From Actinomycetota bacterium (GTDB lineage Bacteria > Actinomycetota > Actinomycetes > Nanopelagicales > Nanopelagicaceae): 32,207 bases of DNA. The position numbers and the translations under genes were made by a program. Shown piece by piece: positions 8,335 through 16,422 of this stretch. Location of the stretch: contig CANBVO010000007.1 in assembly GCA_947372915.1 (NCBI GenBank), positions 1 through 32,207 on the forward strand, written 5' to 3'. Positions within the stretch are counted from its first letter, which is position 1. Each line of letters opens with the position of its first letter. The notes beneath the pieces are model-generated. The model did no database searches and had not been told where the DNA came from. It was given only the letters and a program-made list of their open reading frames with translations.

Positions 8335-8427
8335 GCGGAGGATGTCCGAGCTTGTGACTTCTGCATGGGGCAGAGGTTCCAGCTAAGCCACCCAGAATGT
8401 AAATGAGTGATTCAGCCGGAGCGATGA
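8335..8427 (+). repeat. Direct repeat copy R3 abutting tRNA-Ser(GGA)
   Basis: A 93-bp unit almost identical to R2. It ends exactly where the complement of the tRNA 3' end starts. Each unit opens with the same GCGGAGGATG decamer that forms the tRNA-repeat junction. Confidence 0.88.
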
Positions 8428-8428
8428 G

Positions 8429-8513
8429 CGGAGGATGAGGGATTTGAACCCTCGATAGGTTTCCCTATACACGCTTTCCAAGCGTGCGCACTCGGCCGCT
8501 ATGCGAATCCTCC
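8429..8513 (-). tRNA. tRNA-Ser (anticodon GGA)
   Basis: The minus strand gives an 85-nt class II tRNA with acceptor GGAGGAT/ATCCTCC and discriminator G. The anticodon stem CACGC/GCGTG encloses loop TTGGAAA, giving anticodon GGA that reads UCC/UCU. It has a long variable arm and the same T arm as the tRNA-Ser(CGA) at 7.5 kb. The 5' and 3' thirds of the two genes are identical; they differ in the anticodon and variable arms. Confidence 0.95.
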
Positions 8514-8562
8514 AGTGAAGCGAGCTAACCTTACCCGCCTTTTAGCAGCTGGCTAAACCCGC

Positions 8563-9825
8563 TTATAGAGCGAGCCAGAATGGATTTTCAAAGCGCTTAA
8601 CAAAGGCAGCCAGCCATTGGGCGGCTAGCGCGCCATCCACTGCACGATGATCGACTGACATCGTGAAGTTAATAACGGAGCGAACGACAATTTGGCCATC
8701 GAGAACAACTGGCTTCTGCTTTGCCGCGCCCACTGCCAAAATTGCAGATTGCGGTGGATTGAGAATTGCAGAGAATTCATCAGTTCCGTACATACCCAGA
8801 TTAGTAACCGAGAATGTTCCACCCTCAATTTCATTTTGTTTCAGACCACCTGTGCGTGCCCGATCAATGAGTTCGTTAGCAGCCGCATTTAATTGAATAA
8901 GCGACATGTGATTAACTCCGCGGATTACTGGAGTAATTAACCCCTTATCTGTTGCTACCGCAATTGCAACGTCAACGTCGCTAAATTGACGAAGTGCGGT
9001 ATCTGTCCAGATGACATTGGCAGCAGGAACATCTGCGAAAGCAGCAGCAACCGTTTTTACAATGAGGTCAGTAACTGAAACCTTCTTTGGTGCCCACTCA
9101 TTAAAGCTAGTGCGGAATTTCAGCATCTCATCGGCAATTACTGGAGCGTTGAGATAAAAGTGCGGAACCGTTGTTTTGCTCTCAGTTAAGCGACGAGCAA
9201 TTGCTTTGCGCATTCCGGAGTGCGGTATTTCAATGAAGGTACCCGCTGGAATTACCGGAGCAGAAACTGCAGGTGTGCGAGGCGATCCTCCACTAGCAAT
9301 CGCTGCCTGAACGTCGCGGCGAACAATGCGACCATCGGGACCAGTGCCTTGAATAAAAGTTGGATCAATTCCATTCTCTTTAGCTAAACGTCGAGCTAAT
9401 GGGCTTGCAAAAAGTCGTCCGCCAGTATTAGCCGGTGCAGCTGCAACAACTGGTGCGGGCGCAGCAACAACAGGCGCCGCTGGAGGTGGAGTTTGGGCAG
9501 TACCGACAGGTGCCGGTGCAGCAGCCGGCGCAGGAATATCTGCGCCAGCTTCTGTCAGTAACTTATCGATCTCTGCTTGGCCTTCGCCCGCAGCGAGCAA
9601 GATTGCAATGGGCGCACCAACTTGAACATGGGCACCATTTTGAGCCAAGTACTTTCCAAGAATTCCGTCGCTTTCGGCAGGTACTTCGACCAGAGCCTTC
9701 TCTGTCTCCACTTCAGCCATTGGCTGACCAACTGTGAAAGAAGCGCCTTCAGCAATTAACCATTTCGCAATGATTGCCTCGGTCGCATTAGCCAGAACTT
9801 CTGGCATTCTCATGATTGCGGCCAT
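8563..9825 (-). CDS. Dihydrolipoamide acyltransferase (E2) of a 2-oxo-acid dehydrogenase complex
   Basis: E2 carries the acyl group on lipoate and transfers it to CoA. Domain order: a lipoyl domain (residues 1-75, lipoyl-lysine K43 in ETEKA); an Ala/Pro-rich flexible linker; a peripheral-subunit-binding domain near FASPLARRLAKENGI; a second linker; then the catalytic domain with HRAVDG (His393, Asp397). The ATG at 9825 lies 1 bp after the E1 stop, so the track start at 9876, inside E1, is rejected. The lipoyl domain is single. No E3 (dihydrolipoamide dehydrogenase) is present in the window. Acetoin, pyruvate and branched-chain 2-oxo acids are all possible substrates. Confidence 0.92.
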   Translation of the reverse strand: MAAIMRMPEVLANATEAIIAKWLIAEGASFTVGQPMAEVETEKALVEVPAESDGILGKYLAQNGAHVQVGAPIAILLAAGEGQAEIDKLLTEAGADIPAPAAAPAPVGTAQTPPPAAPVVAAPAPVVAAAPANTGGRLFASPLARRLAKENGIDPTFIQGTGPDGRIVRRDVQAAIASGGSPRTPAVSAPVIPAGTFIEIPHSGMRKAIARRLTESKTTVPHFYLNAPVIADEMLKFRTSFNEWAPKKVSVTDLIVKTVAAAFADVPAANVIWTDTALRQFSDVDVAIAVATDKGLITPVIRGVNHMSLIQLNAAANELIDRARTGGLKQNEIEGGTFSVTNLGMYGTDEFSAILNPPQSAILAVGAAKQKPVVLDGQIVVRSVINFTMSVDHRAVDGALAAQWLAAFVKRFENPFWLAL

Positions 9826-9826
9826 G

Positions 9827-12016
9827 TTAACGAGCACCGCCAAATCCAGCTTGTACTCGGCTGATGCCCGCAACAATCTCTTCTACGCCGGCATATGCTG
9901 CGCGCTCGAGCACCTTAGAAATGCTTGGCGAGGCTTCTCCGCCAGAAACGCGTTGTACTGGTTGATCGAGCCAATCAAAGTAACGACGATGAATCTCATC
10001 AGCAAGCCAACCACCGTATGAAGTACCAAGTGCGCCTTGTTCAACAATCAGAACATTATTGGTCTTCTTGATAGAGGCCTCAATAGTTGTCCAGTCAATC
10101 GATGCACGATCGAGCCAACGTAAATCAATAACCTCAGCGTCAATACCAGTTTGTTCGACAGCGGTAAGTGAATGCTTCACCATAGAAAGATAGGTTAGAA
10201 CAGTTGCATCTTTGCCTTCACGTCGAATATTCGCTTTACCAAATGGGATTTGATATCCGAAATCATTTTCCGGTACATCTCCCAAATCTTGGTAGAGATC
10301 AACGTGCTCAAGGACAAGAACTGGATCTTGAAGGGCGAGCGCTGCATTCATGAGACCGATGTATTCCGCAGGCGTGGATGCGGCAACGATGCGCCAACCA
10401 GGGCTAGTCGCAAAGATTCCTGCAGGATCCATTAAGTGTTGCGAACCATAACCACTGCCGATTGCGACCTTTGTACGGAGAACAAGTGGAACTGGATTCT
10501 GTCCACCAAACATGTGGCGCGCTTTTCCGATCTGGTTAAAAACTTGGTCTGCAGCTACCCACATAAAGTCTGGATACATAAATTCAACAATCGGACGGTA
10601 ACGGCGATCGAGTGCCATTCCACCACCGAGTCCAGCAAATGCATTTTCGCTGATAGGTGTACCTAATACGCGATCGGGATATTTCTTAGAAAGTCCCTTT
10701 GTCGCGCCATTTGTTCCACCATTGAGTCGATGGATATCTTCACCAAGAACAACAACCCGGTTATCACTCTCCATTGCAGCATCAATCACACCAGCAACAG
10801 CATCGACAAACTTCATATTTGTCTTAGGGCCAGAATCTTTCAGTGGCTCTAAGGTGCGTGCGCCATTGAGTTCAGAGGTATCTCCGCGGACGCCGACGTT
10901 AACGAAAGATGCATCAGGCCAGAGTTCTGGCTTAATTCTCCGCTTTCCAGGTGCATCTGGGTTGGCTTCAAGAAGTGCCGCCGCGGCTAAGCGATTAGCA
11001 GCTAGTGCTTGCTCGCGAACCGAGTCCACACCAGCTTGATCCATAAGTCCGAGTGCAATCATTTCGTTCGCAACGCGAAGCAGTGGATCGCGCTCTCGCC
11101 ATTGTGCTTCTTCTTCCTTCGTGCGGTAACCAAATGCGCTGCCAGGGAATGGACCATTCTGGTGGAAGTAGCGATATACATCCGCTTCTATAACGACTGG
11201 ACCTTTTCCTGAACGCATATGAGATTCTGCTTCCTTCATTGCAAGGTGAACGGCAAGCGGATCCATGCCATCTACTTTCCATGATGGAATTCCAAAGCCA
11301 AGTGCACGGCCAGAGAGTCGAGGTTCTGCTGTCACCTCAGAGACGTGAGTAGAAACGGCATACAAGTTATTTTCAATGAAGAAAGCAAGTGGCAATTTCC
11401 AGGCAGCTGCAAGGTTCATAGTTTCTAGAACTGAACCAATATTGACTGCACCATCTCCGAAGTAAGAAACGGTGATGTTCTCAGTTAGCGCCTGGCGTTG
11501 TGCCCAGGCATTACCGGCTGCGAGCGGAACTCCGCCACCAACAATTGCATTTGTTCCTAATGCGCCGGCTTCGAAATATTGAAGGTGCATCGATCCGCCA
11601 CGACCGCTGCAATAACCTTGCGCTAGTCCAAGAATTTCGGCAAGAGTCTTCTGTAATACTTCTTGCAGAGCCGGCGTCACTAAGGCATTGACATCTAATT
11701 TGCCAGCCGAGACATGGTTAATCACCTTAGCGAGAAATTGATGGTGCCCGCGGTGGGAACCGTTAATTGCATCCTGAGTTCCTAGCGAGATGATGGAGCC
11801 AACGGCTCCGCCTTCTTGACCAATCGAAGAGTGTGCTGGTCCGTGGACAAGTCCTTCTCCGGCAAGTTCGAGTACAACTTCTTCAAAGGCGCGAATGAGG
11901 TGTAACTGCCCCAACATATTTTCGAGCAACTGCGGACTGGCATTTCGCCAGTCTTCTGCCGTTGTCCGAAGTTCGATCCAAGGAGCGCGTGCTTCTAAGG
12001 GGGCGCGTTCGGTCAT
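9827..12016 (-). CDS. Fused alpha-beta E1 component of a 2-oxo-acid dehydrogenase
   Basis: This thiamine-diphosphate enzyme performs the decarboxylation step. Residues about 30-330 are the alpha part: SHRGHH at 87-92, GRGGSMH near 138-144, and the ThDP motif GDGAVN (187-192) ending in ENN. Residues about 395-729 are the beta part, with GEDIHRLNGG and the PISE catalytic Glu. In most bacteria these are two genes, so the 729-aa protein is a natural alpha-beta fusion. The start is supported by GAGGAG upstream of the ATG at 12016. It is translationally coupled to E2. The upstream region carries a candidate GntR operator between possible -35 (TTGTGA) and -10 (TTTACT) boxes. Confidence 0.92.
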   Translation of the reverse strand: MTERAPLEARAPWIELRTTAEDWRNASPQLLENMLGQLHLIRAFEEVVLELAGEGLVHGPAHSSIGQEGGAVGSIISLGTQDAINGSHRGHHQFLAKVINHVSAGKLDVNALVTPALQEVLQKTLAEILGLAQGYCSGRGGSMHLQYFEAGALGTNAIVGGGVPLAAGNAWAQRQALTENITVSYFGDGAVNIGSVLETMNLAAAWKLPLAFFIENNLYAVSTHVSEVTAEPRLSGRALGFGIPSWKVDGMDPLAVHLAMKEAESHMRSGKGPVVIEADVYRYFHQNGPFPGSAFGYRTKEEEAQWRERDPLLRVANEMIALGLMDQAGVDSVREQALAANRLAAAALLEANPDAPGKRRIKPELWPDASFVNVGVRGDTSELNGARTLEPLKDSGPKTNMKFVDAVAGVIDAAMESDNRVVVLGEDIHRLNGGTNGATKGLSKKYPDRVLGTPISENAFAGLGGGMALDRRYRPIVEFMYPDFMWVAADQVFNQIGKARHMFGGQNPVPLVLRTKVAIGSGYGSQHLMDPAGIFATSPGWRIVAASTPAEYIGLMNAALALQDPVLVLEHVDLYQDLGDVPENDFGYQIPFGKANIRREGKDATVLTYLSMVKHSLTAVEQTGIDAEVIDLRWLDRASIDWTTIEASIKKTNNVLIVEQGALGTSYGGWLADEIHRRYFDWLDQPVQRVSGGEASPSISKVLERAAYAGVEEIVAGISRVQAGFGGAR

Positions 12017-12070
12017 CTCTATCTCCTCGGAGTCGGTTCAAAATTAAGTGTGAGAGAACAGTAAACCTAG

Positions 12071-12082
12071 ATTGCATCCAAT
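12071..12082. promoter_or_regulatory. Candidate GntR operator, copy 1 (E1-proximal)
   Basis: ATTG-CATC-CAAT, preceded by CTAG. It is nearly identical to the second copy 62 bp away (about six helical turns). It lies between plausible -35 and -10 boxes of the E1-E2 operon, so binding would block transcription. Assignment to the neighbouring GntR protein is inference. Confidence 0.6.
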
Positions 12083-12132
12083 CACAAGGTTTTTACCCCA
12101 ATATCTTCCATTTAAAGGCGAATTGAGGCTAG

Positions 12133-12144
12133 ATTGTATCCAAT
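12133..12144. promoter_or_regulatory. Candidate GntR operator, copy 2 (VOC/gntR-proximal)
   Basis: ATTG-TATC-CAAT, preceded by CTAG as in copy 1. The 16-bp match has one mismatch. It sits about 40 bp upstream of the VOC start, consistent with autoregulation of the VOC-gntR operon. Confidence 0.6.
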
Positions 12145-12184
12145 ACGCTCTAAAGTCGAGCTTTTACCAGAAGAGGAGTCCTTG

Positions 12185-12712
12185 ATGGCCGGAATTCCAG
12201 GCTTACGTGGCACCGAACATATTGGCTTTACTGTTCCAGACCTGGACCAGGCAGAGCGCTTCTTTGTCGATGTCATCGGCTGCGAACGAATTTATGCCTT
12301 GGGGCCTTTCATTAAGGATGATAACTGGCTGGCCGATCACCTCGGAGTTCATCCTCGAACTGTGATGCGAGAGCTTCGATTCTTTCGGTGCAAATTCGGC
12401 CCTAACTTTGAAATCTTTCAGTACGAATCCGCTGATGGCCAAGCACCACAGCCTCGCAATTCAGATATCGGTGGCCATCACTTAGCTTTTTACGTCGATG
12501 ATTTCGATACCGCGCTCGATTATTTAAAGAGCAAGGGCGTAGAAATTATGGCCGAGCCAACTTTAAGTAAGAGTCACAGCGAAGGTCAAAAGTGGGTTTA
12601 CTTCCGAAGTCCATGGGGAATGCAATTTGAACTTGTCTCCTTCCCCAATGGCAAAGCATATGAAGCAACTGCCACAACTAAACTCTGGCACCCGGCAGAT
12701 CCGAGCAACTAA
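12185..12712 (+). CDS. VOC-superfamily (glyoxalase/extradiol dioxygenase fold) protein
   Basis: A 175-aa protein with two beta-alpha-beta-beta-beta modules. Candidate metal ligands are His12 (EHIGF), Glu76 (NFEIFQ), His98/99 (GHHLAFYV) and Glu149 (QFELVSF), the usual 2-His/2-Glu pattern. The ATG at 12185 follows an AGGAG ribosome site; the track start at 12134 (TTG) lies inside the operator and is rejected. Members act as lyases, epimerases, isomerases or dioxygenases, so the reaction is open. It overlaps the GntR gene by one base, which suggests that the regulator senses this enzyme's substrate or product. Confidence 0.85.
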   Translation: MAGIPGLRGTEHIGFTVPDLDQAERFFVDVIGCERIYALGPFIKDDNWLADHLGVHPRTVMRELRFFRCKFGPNFEIFQYESADGQAPQPRNSDIGGHHLAFYVDDFDTALDYLKSKGVEIMAEPTLSKSHSEGQKWVYFRSPWGMQFELVSFPNGKAYEATATTKLWHPADPSN

Positions 12713-13371
12713 TGTCAATTATCGAAAGCGATCTTGCACTCAGCCAACAAATTGCCAATTCTCTTAAAGAAGAGATTCTCTCTGGAAAATTCCCACCCGG
12801 TGTTCGAATCCGACAAGAAGATATTGCAGAACAATTTGGCGCATCGCGCTCGCCGGTTCGAGAAGCGTTACGAATTCTGGAAGCTGAAGGGCTGATTAAT
12901 TTAGTCGCTCACACCGGTGCCTGGATCTCGCATTTAAGTTTGGCCGAGTGTGAAGAGATGTATCAACTTCGCGAACGAGTTGAACCCTTACTTCTTCGAT
13001 TAAGCATCGCGCATATTTCCGAAGAAACTATTTTGCATTTGCAAGAATTAGCTAGTGAGATGGAAGCGACGAATGATGTAGAAAAGTTTCTTAAGTTAGA
13101 TCGAGAATTTCATCTCCTCTCATACTCTGGTGCAGAGACTGTGCTGGTCGGAGACATGGTTAACCGGCTATGGAACACAACGCAACATTATCGCCGCGCA
13201 TATTCTCAGATGATGGCCGCAAGTTCTTTCAAGCCCGCACATTATGAGCACCATTTACTTTTATCTGCATTGAAGAAGCGGGATGCAGATGATGCCGAGC
13301 GGATTCTTTATGGACACATCCGGCGTACTAGGCTCGAATTAGCCCAGCACCCGGATGTCTTTAATTCTTAA
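12712..13371 (+). CDS. GntR-family transcriptional regulator with FCD ligand domain
   Basis: Residues about 8-75 form a winged helix (GVRIRQEDIAEQFGASRSPVREALRILEAEGL, split here across the recognition helix). Residues about 85-215 are the all-helical FCD domain. Metal/acid-binding residues of the FCD type appear in LDREFH, HYEHH and GHIRRTR. FCD regulators usually sense organic acids. TAATG coupling to the VOC gene and the paired sites in the divergent promoter make it the likely repressor of both the E1-E2 and VOC-gntR operons. Confidence 0.9.
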   Translation: MSIIESDLALSQQIANSLKEEILSGKFPPGVRIRQEDIAEQFGASRSPVREALRILEAEGLINLVAHTGAWISHLSLAECEEMYQLRERVEPLLLRLSIAHISEETILHLQELASEMEATNDVEKFLKLDREFHLLSYSGAETVLVGDMVNRLWNTTQHYRRAYSQMMAASSFKPAHYEHHLLLSALKKRDADDAERILYGHIRRTRLELAQHPDVFNS

Positions 13372-13372
13372 A

Positions 13373-14443
13373 TTAAGCGCGAGGCGGAATGATTTTCTCT
13401 GCGCGTAATTGATCGAAGAGTTCAAAGAATGAATCTGGAGTTACCTGTACTTCACGGAACCCAGCCTTGCGGCTCTTACCCATGTCAGCAAAAGTTTCTA
13501 CTTGTCGACCGAGGTCAGCATCTGAGTGCCACCATGATGCAATTTCAGAGGCTTTGTGATCGACCAAATTATATTTAGCAACAATCTTCGCCCATTGCTC
13601 ATCTGCACCAGACATCCGTGGCTCAAGTGGTGAGATTTCTGCAGGATAACCGGGATCGGTTACACCAAAGTAATCTGCGAGAAGTCGCCAGAGTTGGCGC
13701 CAACGAAATACATCGCCGTTAACAGTGTTGAAGGCCTCGTTCTTGCCGGCAGGATCAGTTGCAGACCAGACTGCATGACGTGCGAGCAAGCGCGCATCAG
13801 TTACGTCGGTAACGCCGTTGTATTGCTCTTTTGAACCAGGGAAAATAAATGGCGCACCAGTCTCTTTGCAGATAGATGCATATACGGCGAGCGTGACGCC
13901 CATGTTCATTGCATTACCCAACGCCCAACCAATCATGGTGTGAGGGCGATGTACTGACCAAGAGAAACCTTGTTCCTTAGCAGCTTTGAACAGAATATCT
14001 TCTTGGGTGTAATAGAAGTTATCAATCGGAAGGCGAGCTTGGCTCTCCTTGAATGGAGTCTCCATTGGAGTTGCTGCATATGACTCGAATGGTCCGAGGT
14101 AGTGCTTAAGACCTGTTACTAAAACTGTGTGCTCAAGAGTGCGCTTCTGAGCAAAAGCGTCGAGCGTGTTCTGCAACATCGCGCCATTAACAGCGATGTT
14201 CTCCTTCTCGGTATTTTGACGAGACCAGGTACAGAAGAAGAGATGAGTAACAGGAAGATCGGCAACAGCTGCCTTCACGCTCGCTGGATCAAGAACATCG
14301 CCATACACATGCTTTACTCCAGGAACGATAATTCCCGGTTTGCGGGAGAGCCCGTAGACCGTGAAGCCTTTCTTCTGCAGTTCTTGCGCGATGTTGTTAC
14401 CGGTTATTCCAGTAACTCCGATAACCAGGGCGTTCTTACTCAT
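13373..14443 (-). CDS. PRISE-like atypical short-chain dehydrogenase/reductase
   Basis: A 356-aa extended SDR. It has an N-terminal nucleotide-binding loop GVTGITGNN (about 9-17) and SRKPG after beta-2, which favours NADPH. The active-site segments TGLKHYLGP and FYYTQED correspond to the Lys and Tyr of the progesterone 5-beta-reductase/iridoid synthase (PRISE) group, which reduce activated C=C bonds of enones. The bacterial substrate is unknown. It converges on gntR with 1 bp between the stops, and is divergent from the SDR operon across a region with an inverted repeat. No strong Shine-Dalgarno is seen. Confidence 0.82.
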   Translation of the reverse strand: MSKNALVIGVTGITGNNIAQELQKKGFTVYGLSRKPGIIVPGVKHVYGDVLDPASVKAAVADLPVTHLFFCTWSRQNTEKENIAVNGAMLQNTLDAFAQKRTLEHTVLVTGLKHYLGPFESYAATPMETPFKESQARLPIDNFYYTQEDILFKAAKEQGFSWSVHRPHTMIGWALGNAMNMGVTLAVYASICKETGAPFIFPGSKEQYNGVTDVTDARLLARHAVWSATDPAGKNEAFNTVNGDVFRWRQLWRLLADYFGVTDPGYPAEISPLEPRMSGADEQWAKIVAKYNLVDHKASEIASWWHSDADLGRQVETFADMGKSRKAGFREVQVTPDSFFELFDQLRAEKIIPPRA

Positions 14444-14483
14444 AATCCATTTCCATTCTGTGGCTCAGTTCAGGGTCTCGATG

Positions 14484-14503
14484 TTATGTGAGACTACACA
14501 TAA
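14484..14503. promoter_or_regulatory. Inverted repeat between the PRISE-like gene and the SDR operon
   Basis: TTATGTG-AGACTA-CACATAA is a perfect 7-bp inverted repeat with a 6-bp spacer, of operator size. It lies about 40 bp upstream of the PRISE-like start. A possible promoter for the SDR operon follows (TTGACG at 14537, 17-bp spacer, weak CAAACT). Confidence 0.45.
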
Positions 14504-14607
14504 AGACAAGATGAGGGGTCAGGCGTTCTCTGACACTTGACGCTTTGGGCTCACAGTGCCAAACTTTTGGGAGTACCGAACCGACATAAGTGGACATAGG
14601 AGTTCAT

Positions 14608-15390
14608 ATGGGACGCGTTTCTGGAAAATCAATCCTTATCACTGGAGCCGGATCTGGCATCGGGGAAGGTTTTGCACGAATCTTCGGCGCCGAGGGCGCA
14701 AAGGTTGGCGTCTGCGATCTCAATACCGCCGCAGCCGAACGAGTAGTGGCTGTCATCAATGAGAACGGCGGCCAGGCAATCGCTATCACCGCAGATGTTT
14801 CTAAGCGCGATCAGGTGCGCACTGGTTTTAAGAAGTTTGTCGACTGGGCCGGTTCTTTCGATGTCATCTTTAATAACGCTGGTTTTAACAAGCCAATGCA
14901 TCTCATGGAAGTAACTGAAGAGAATTGGAATGCAATCATGAGCGTCAACGGTCTTGGCGTTCTTATCTGCACCCAAGAAGCAGGTAAGTACATGATTGCT
15001 CAGAAGAGCGGCAAGATTATTAATACCGCTTCAATCGCTGGCCGCCAGGGTTATCCAGCTTTCGCTCCTTACTGCGCCAGCAAGTTTGCAGTAAACGCGC
15101 TTACTCAAGCAACAGCTCGCGGTTTAGCAGAGCACAACATCACCTGTAATTCGTTTGCTCCTGGCGTTGTAGACACACCACTGTGGATTGATCTTGATCG
15201 CGATCTCATGGAGATGGGAATGTCAGAACGTCCCGGCCAAGCAACTGAAGAATTCTCTGCCGGTATTTTGCGTGGACGTGCTGCCACCCCAGAAGATCTT
15301 CAGGGAATGGCGCTCTTCTTGGCTTCACAAGATTCTGACTATATGACCGGCCAGACCATCATGATTGATGGCGGAATGGTTCTTATTTAA
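14608..15390 (+). CDS. Classical SDR oxidoreductase, polyol/butanediol dehydrogenase-like
   Basis: A 260-aa NAD(P)-dependent enzyme with cofactor loop TGAGSGIG (12-19), NNAG (89-92), and catalytic Ser142, Tyr155 and Lys159 (YCASK). An Asp after beta-2 (CDLNT, about 37) favours NAD. The C-terminal GQTIMIDGG is standard. The overall pattern resembles sorbitol/galactitol or meso-butanediol dehydrogenases, but similar SDRs act on many alcohols. The ATG at 14608 has AGGAG upstream; the track start at 14590 lacks one. First gene of a packed dehydrogenase operon. Confidence 0.88.
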   Translation: MGRVSGKSILITGAGSGIGEGFARIFGAEGAKVGVCDLNTAAAERVVAVINENGGQAIAITADVSKRDQVRTGFKKFVDWAGSFDVIFNNAGFNKPMHLMEVTEENWNAIMSVNGLGVLICTQEAGKYMIAQKSGKIINTASIAGRQGYPAFAPYCASKFAVNALTQATARGLAEHNITCNSFAPGVVDTPLWIDLDRDLMEMGMSERPGQATEEFSAGILRGRAATPEDLQGMALFLASQDSDYMTGQTIMIDGGMVLI

Positions 15391-15444
15391 GCCTGATTTA
15401 TCGCTTTTGCACCCCTACTACTGAAAACTGAAATGAGGAGAGAA

Positions 15445-16422
15445 ATGAAAGCACTGCAGTTCATGTCCCCGAACGTAATGGCCGTTAATGAAATCGCAAT
15501 CCCCAAGATTGCTGATGACGAAGTTCTCCTTGCAAGCCGTGCGGTTGGAATCTGCCACTCTGATATCGAACTTCTCGAGGGTCGCTACATCATTCCTTTC
15601 CAATATCCAATTATCCCTGGCCATGAATGGGCAGCAGAGGTTATGGAAGTTGGCAGCAAAGTCTCCAAGCTAAAAGTAGGAGACCGCGTTGTAGGCGAGT
15701 GCGTGATTGGTCAAGAGCACTTTGGTTTCTCTATCTCTGGCGCTATGGCTGAGTTCTTTATTGCAAAAGCTGATTGGCTCCATAAGTTGCCCGAAAATGT
15801 TTCCTGGACACAAGGCGCATTAGTCGAACCGTTCTCATGCGGATATTACGCAACCGTTCGCGCAGACAATATGGATGCGAGCGACACCGTTGCAGTCTTT
15901 GGCGCTGGTCCAATTGGTCTTGGCGTTGTTGCTGCTTCTGCAGCAAAGGGTGCTCGCGTTATCGTGATTGAGCCGTCTGCCGAACGCGCAAAGATTGCAC
16001 AAAGTCTCGGCGCTGAAGTCGTCATCGATCCCACCAAACAGAACACGAAAGATGCTGTCATGGATGCAACTAAAGGTGTCGGTGCGACAATCGTCATCGA
16101 TGCAAGTGGTCGCCCAGATGCAATGGCAGCTACCCTCGAAGTTGCTGCATTCCATGGTCGCGTAGTGATCATCGGAATCAGTGTGGGCGGCAAAGCCCCT
16201 ACTGAGATGGGCCTGATTCAATCCAAGGAGCTTCAAGTACGCGGAATCATTGGCTCTCCGGGTGTCTGGCCCGAGACTATTCGCTTCCTCTCTCGCACTA
16301 ACTTGGATCTATCTAAGTTAGTAACCGCAACATTCGATATCTCTGAAGCTGATAAGGCATACCAGAAAGTACTTACTGACAAGAGCCAAGTGAAGGTTCA
16401 CGTCACGAATTCAGGTAAGTAA
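15445..16422 (+). CDS. Zinc-dependent medium-chain alcohol dehydrogenase without the structural zinc loop
   Basis: A 325-aa MDR enzyme. Catalytic zinc ligands are Cys37 (GICHSD), His60/Glu61 (GHEW) and Glu128 (VEPFSC); the Rossmann loop GAGPIG is at 153-158. The four-cysteine lobe that binds structural zinc is missing: the segment after GDRVVGEC carries no Cys cluster. Sorbitol-dehydrogenase-type MDRs also lack this site. The ATG at 15445 is preceded by GAGGAGAG; the upstream ATG at 15433 lies inside that ribosome site. It follows the SDR gene by 54 bp and overlaps the next MDR gene by one base (TAATG). Confidence 0.88.
   Translation: MKALQFMSPNVMAVNEIAIPKIADDEVLLASRAVGICHSDIELLEGRYIIPFQYPIIPGHEWAAEVMEVGSKVSKLKVGDRVVGECVIGQEHFGFSISGAMAEFFIAKADWLHKLPENVSWTQGALVEPFSCGYYATVRADNMDASDTVAVFGAGPIGLGVVAASAAKGARVIVIEPSAERAKIAQSLGAEVVIDPTKQNTKDAVMDATKGVGATIVIDASGRPDAMAATLEVAAFHGRVVIIGISVGGKAPTEMGLIQSKELQVRGIIGSPGVWPETIRFLSRTNLDLSKLVTATFDISEADKAYQKVLTDKSQVKVHVTNSGK

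Noticed and set aside
7414-8427. Repeats as a CRISPR array
   Set aside because: Units are about 93-99 bp, two are directly abutting with no unique spacers, and no cas genes are present.
8541-8557. Hairpin TTTAGC/GCTAAA downstream of E2
   Set aside because: Only a 6-bp stem with no T-run on the relevant strand; too weak to call a terminator.
12134-12184. TTG start of the VOC gene given by the ORF track
   Set aside because: It lies inside the candidate GntR operator and has no ribosome site; the ATG at 12185 has AGGAG upstream and a family-like N-terminus.
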